6,301 bases of DNA, taken from the NCBI GenBank assembly GCA_945901215.1, contig CAMDKE010000167.1, positions 1-6,301 on the forward strand, given 5' to 3'. This DNA comes from Comamonas sp. lk. GTDB lineage: Bacteria; Pseudomonadota; Gammaproteobacteria; Burkholderiales; Burkholderiaceae_C. This document shows, piece by piece, positions 5,826-6,301 of the stretch. Numbering within the stretch: position 1 is the stretch's first letter; each line of letters starts with the position of its first letter. The notes beneath the pieces are model-generated. The model was not told the origin of the DNA. It did no database searches and worked only from the letters and a program-made list of their open reading frames with translations. Both the position numbers and the translations under genes were made by a program.

Positions 5826-6301
5826 GTGGAATTTTCGGTTTGGGTGGCTTTTTTTGCCGCCTCTTGGGCGATCAGCATCTCACCGGGGCCGGGTGCCGTA
5901 GCGGCCATGAGTGCGGGACTGAACTTCGGTTTTCGCCGGGGCTATTTCACGATTTTTGGGTTGATATTGGGCATTTGGACCCAGTTGCTACTGGTGGGTG
6001 CGGGGTTAGGGGCGCTGGTGGCTACCTCGGCTACCGCATTTGGCGTAGTTAAGTGGGTGGGAGTGGCCTATTTGGTGTACCTGGGCATTGCGCAGTGGCG
6101 CGCTCCTGCCACGCCACTCGCCGCGCGCAGTGACGACGGTGTGCAGGTCACACGCCGCTCCATGGTGCTGCGCGGCTGGATGATCAACGCCGTCAACCCC
6201 AAGGGCACCGTATTCATGCTGGCCGTGGTGCCGCAATTTTTGGTGCTGAGCCAGCCCCTGCTTGGGCAGTACCTGGTGATAGGCGCCACGCTGTCGTTTA
6301 C
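5826..6301 (+). CDS. LysE/RhtB-family exporter, 3' end beyond the window
   Basis: Family members are inner-membrane exporters of amino acids (lysine, homoserine, threonine, leucine and others) with about 200-210 residues; 158 codons are visible. The N-terminal helix carries the hallmark SPGPGAVAAMSAGL (19-32), followed by NFGFRRGYFTIFGLILG. KWVGVAYLVYLGIAQWR (about 78-94) is the typical third membrane segment. GWMINAVNPKGTVFMLAVVP (about 119-138) is the conserved Asn-Pro-Lys block before the fourth. The frame runs open to the last base, so the cut is only the window edge. The start is GTG 5826, backed by GGGAG and by the in-frame stop directly before it. The substrate cannot be told from this sequence. 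The gene sits behind the htpX terminator with no room for a separate promoter after it. Confidence 0.9.
   Translation, partial: MEFSVWVAFFAASWAISISPGPGAVAAMSAGLNFGFRRGYFTIFGLILGIWTQLLLVGAGLGALVATSATAFGVVKWVGVAYLVYLGIAQWRAPATPLAARSDDGVQVTRRSMVLRGWMINAVNPKGTVFMLAVVPQFLVLSQPLLGQYLVIGATLSF

Noticed and set aside
5768..6052. 94-codon + strand ORF after htpX
   Set aside because: It is an out-of-frame shadow that starts inside the terminator; the LysE-type frame from GTG 5826 has clear family motifs.

Overview
The window looks like an ordinary chromosomal segment of a GC-rich betaproteobacterium, most likely a Comamonadaceae member of the Rhodoferax/Polaromonas kind. This is an inference from protein style, codon use and the pyrC-DUF3025 arrangement; no database search was possible. 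All recognisable genes read left to right on the + strand.

Layout: (1) an Atm1/HMT-type ABC exporter, complete (36-1895, or from a TTG at 21). (2) Directly behind it, a broken LysR-type regulator gene resembling the YjiE/HypT subgroup. Its DNA-binding half is in one frame, a short piece of effector domain is in another frame, and the rest is gone (1913 to about 2352). (3) An AT-rich promoter segment and the mechanosensitive channel gene mscL (2469-2903). (4) pyrC, dihydroorotase of the E. coli PyrC type (2969-4015), overlapping by 16 nt a GTG-started DUF3025 gene (4000-4764). (5) A 121-nt gap with a perfect 14-bp palindrome and a TTGACA box, then the membrane protease gene htpX (4886-5755) ending in a very good intrinsic terminator (5774-5814). 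(6) The 5' part of a LysE/RhtB-family exporter gene (5826 to the window edge), whose Shine-Dalgarno sequence abuts the terminator's T-run.

The genes do not form one pathway. MscL (osmotic emergency valve), HtpX (membrane protein quality control), the Atm1-type exporter (probably glutathione-linked metal or sulfur compounds) and the LysE-type exporter all act at the inner membrane. PyrC does pyrimidine synthesis in the cytoplasm and probably forms a small operon with the DUF3025 gene. I found no mobile element, CRISPR array, tRNA or rRNA, and no convincing new multi-gene system. The points worth a second look are small: the decaying LysR gene, a shared leader motif before the ABC gene and pyrC, mutually exclusive hairpins before pyrC, and the terminator-to-start junction before the LysE-type gene.
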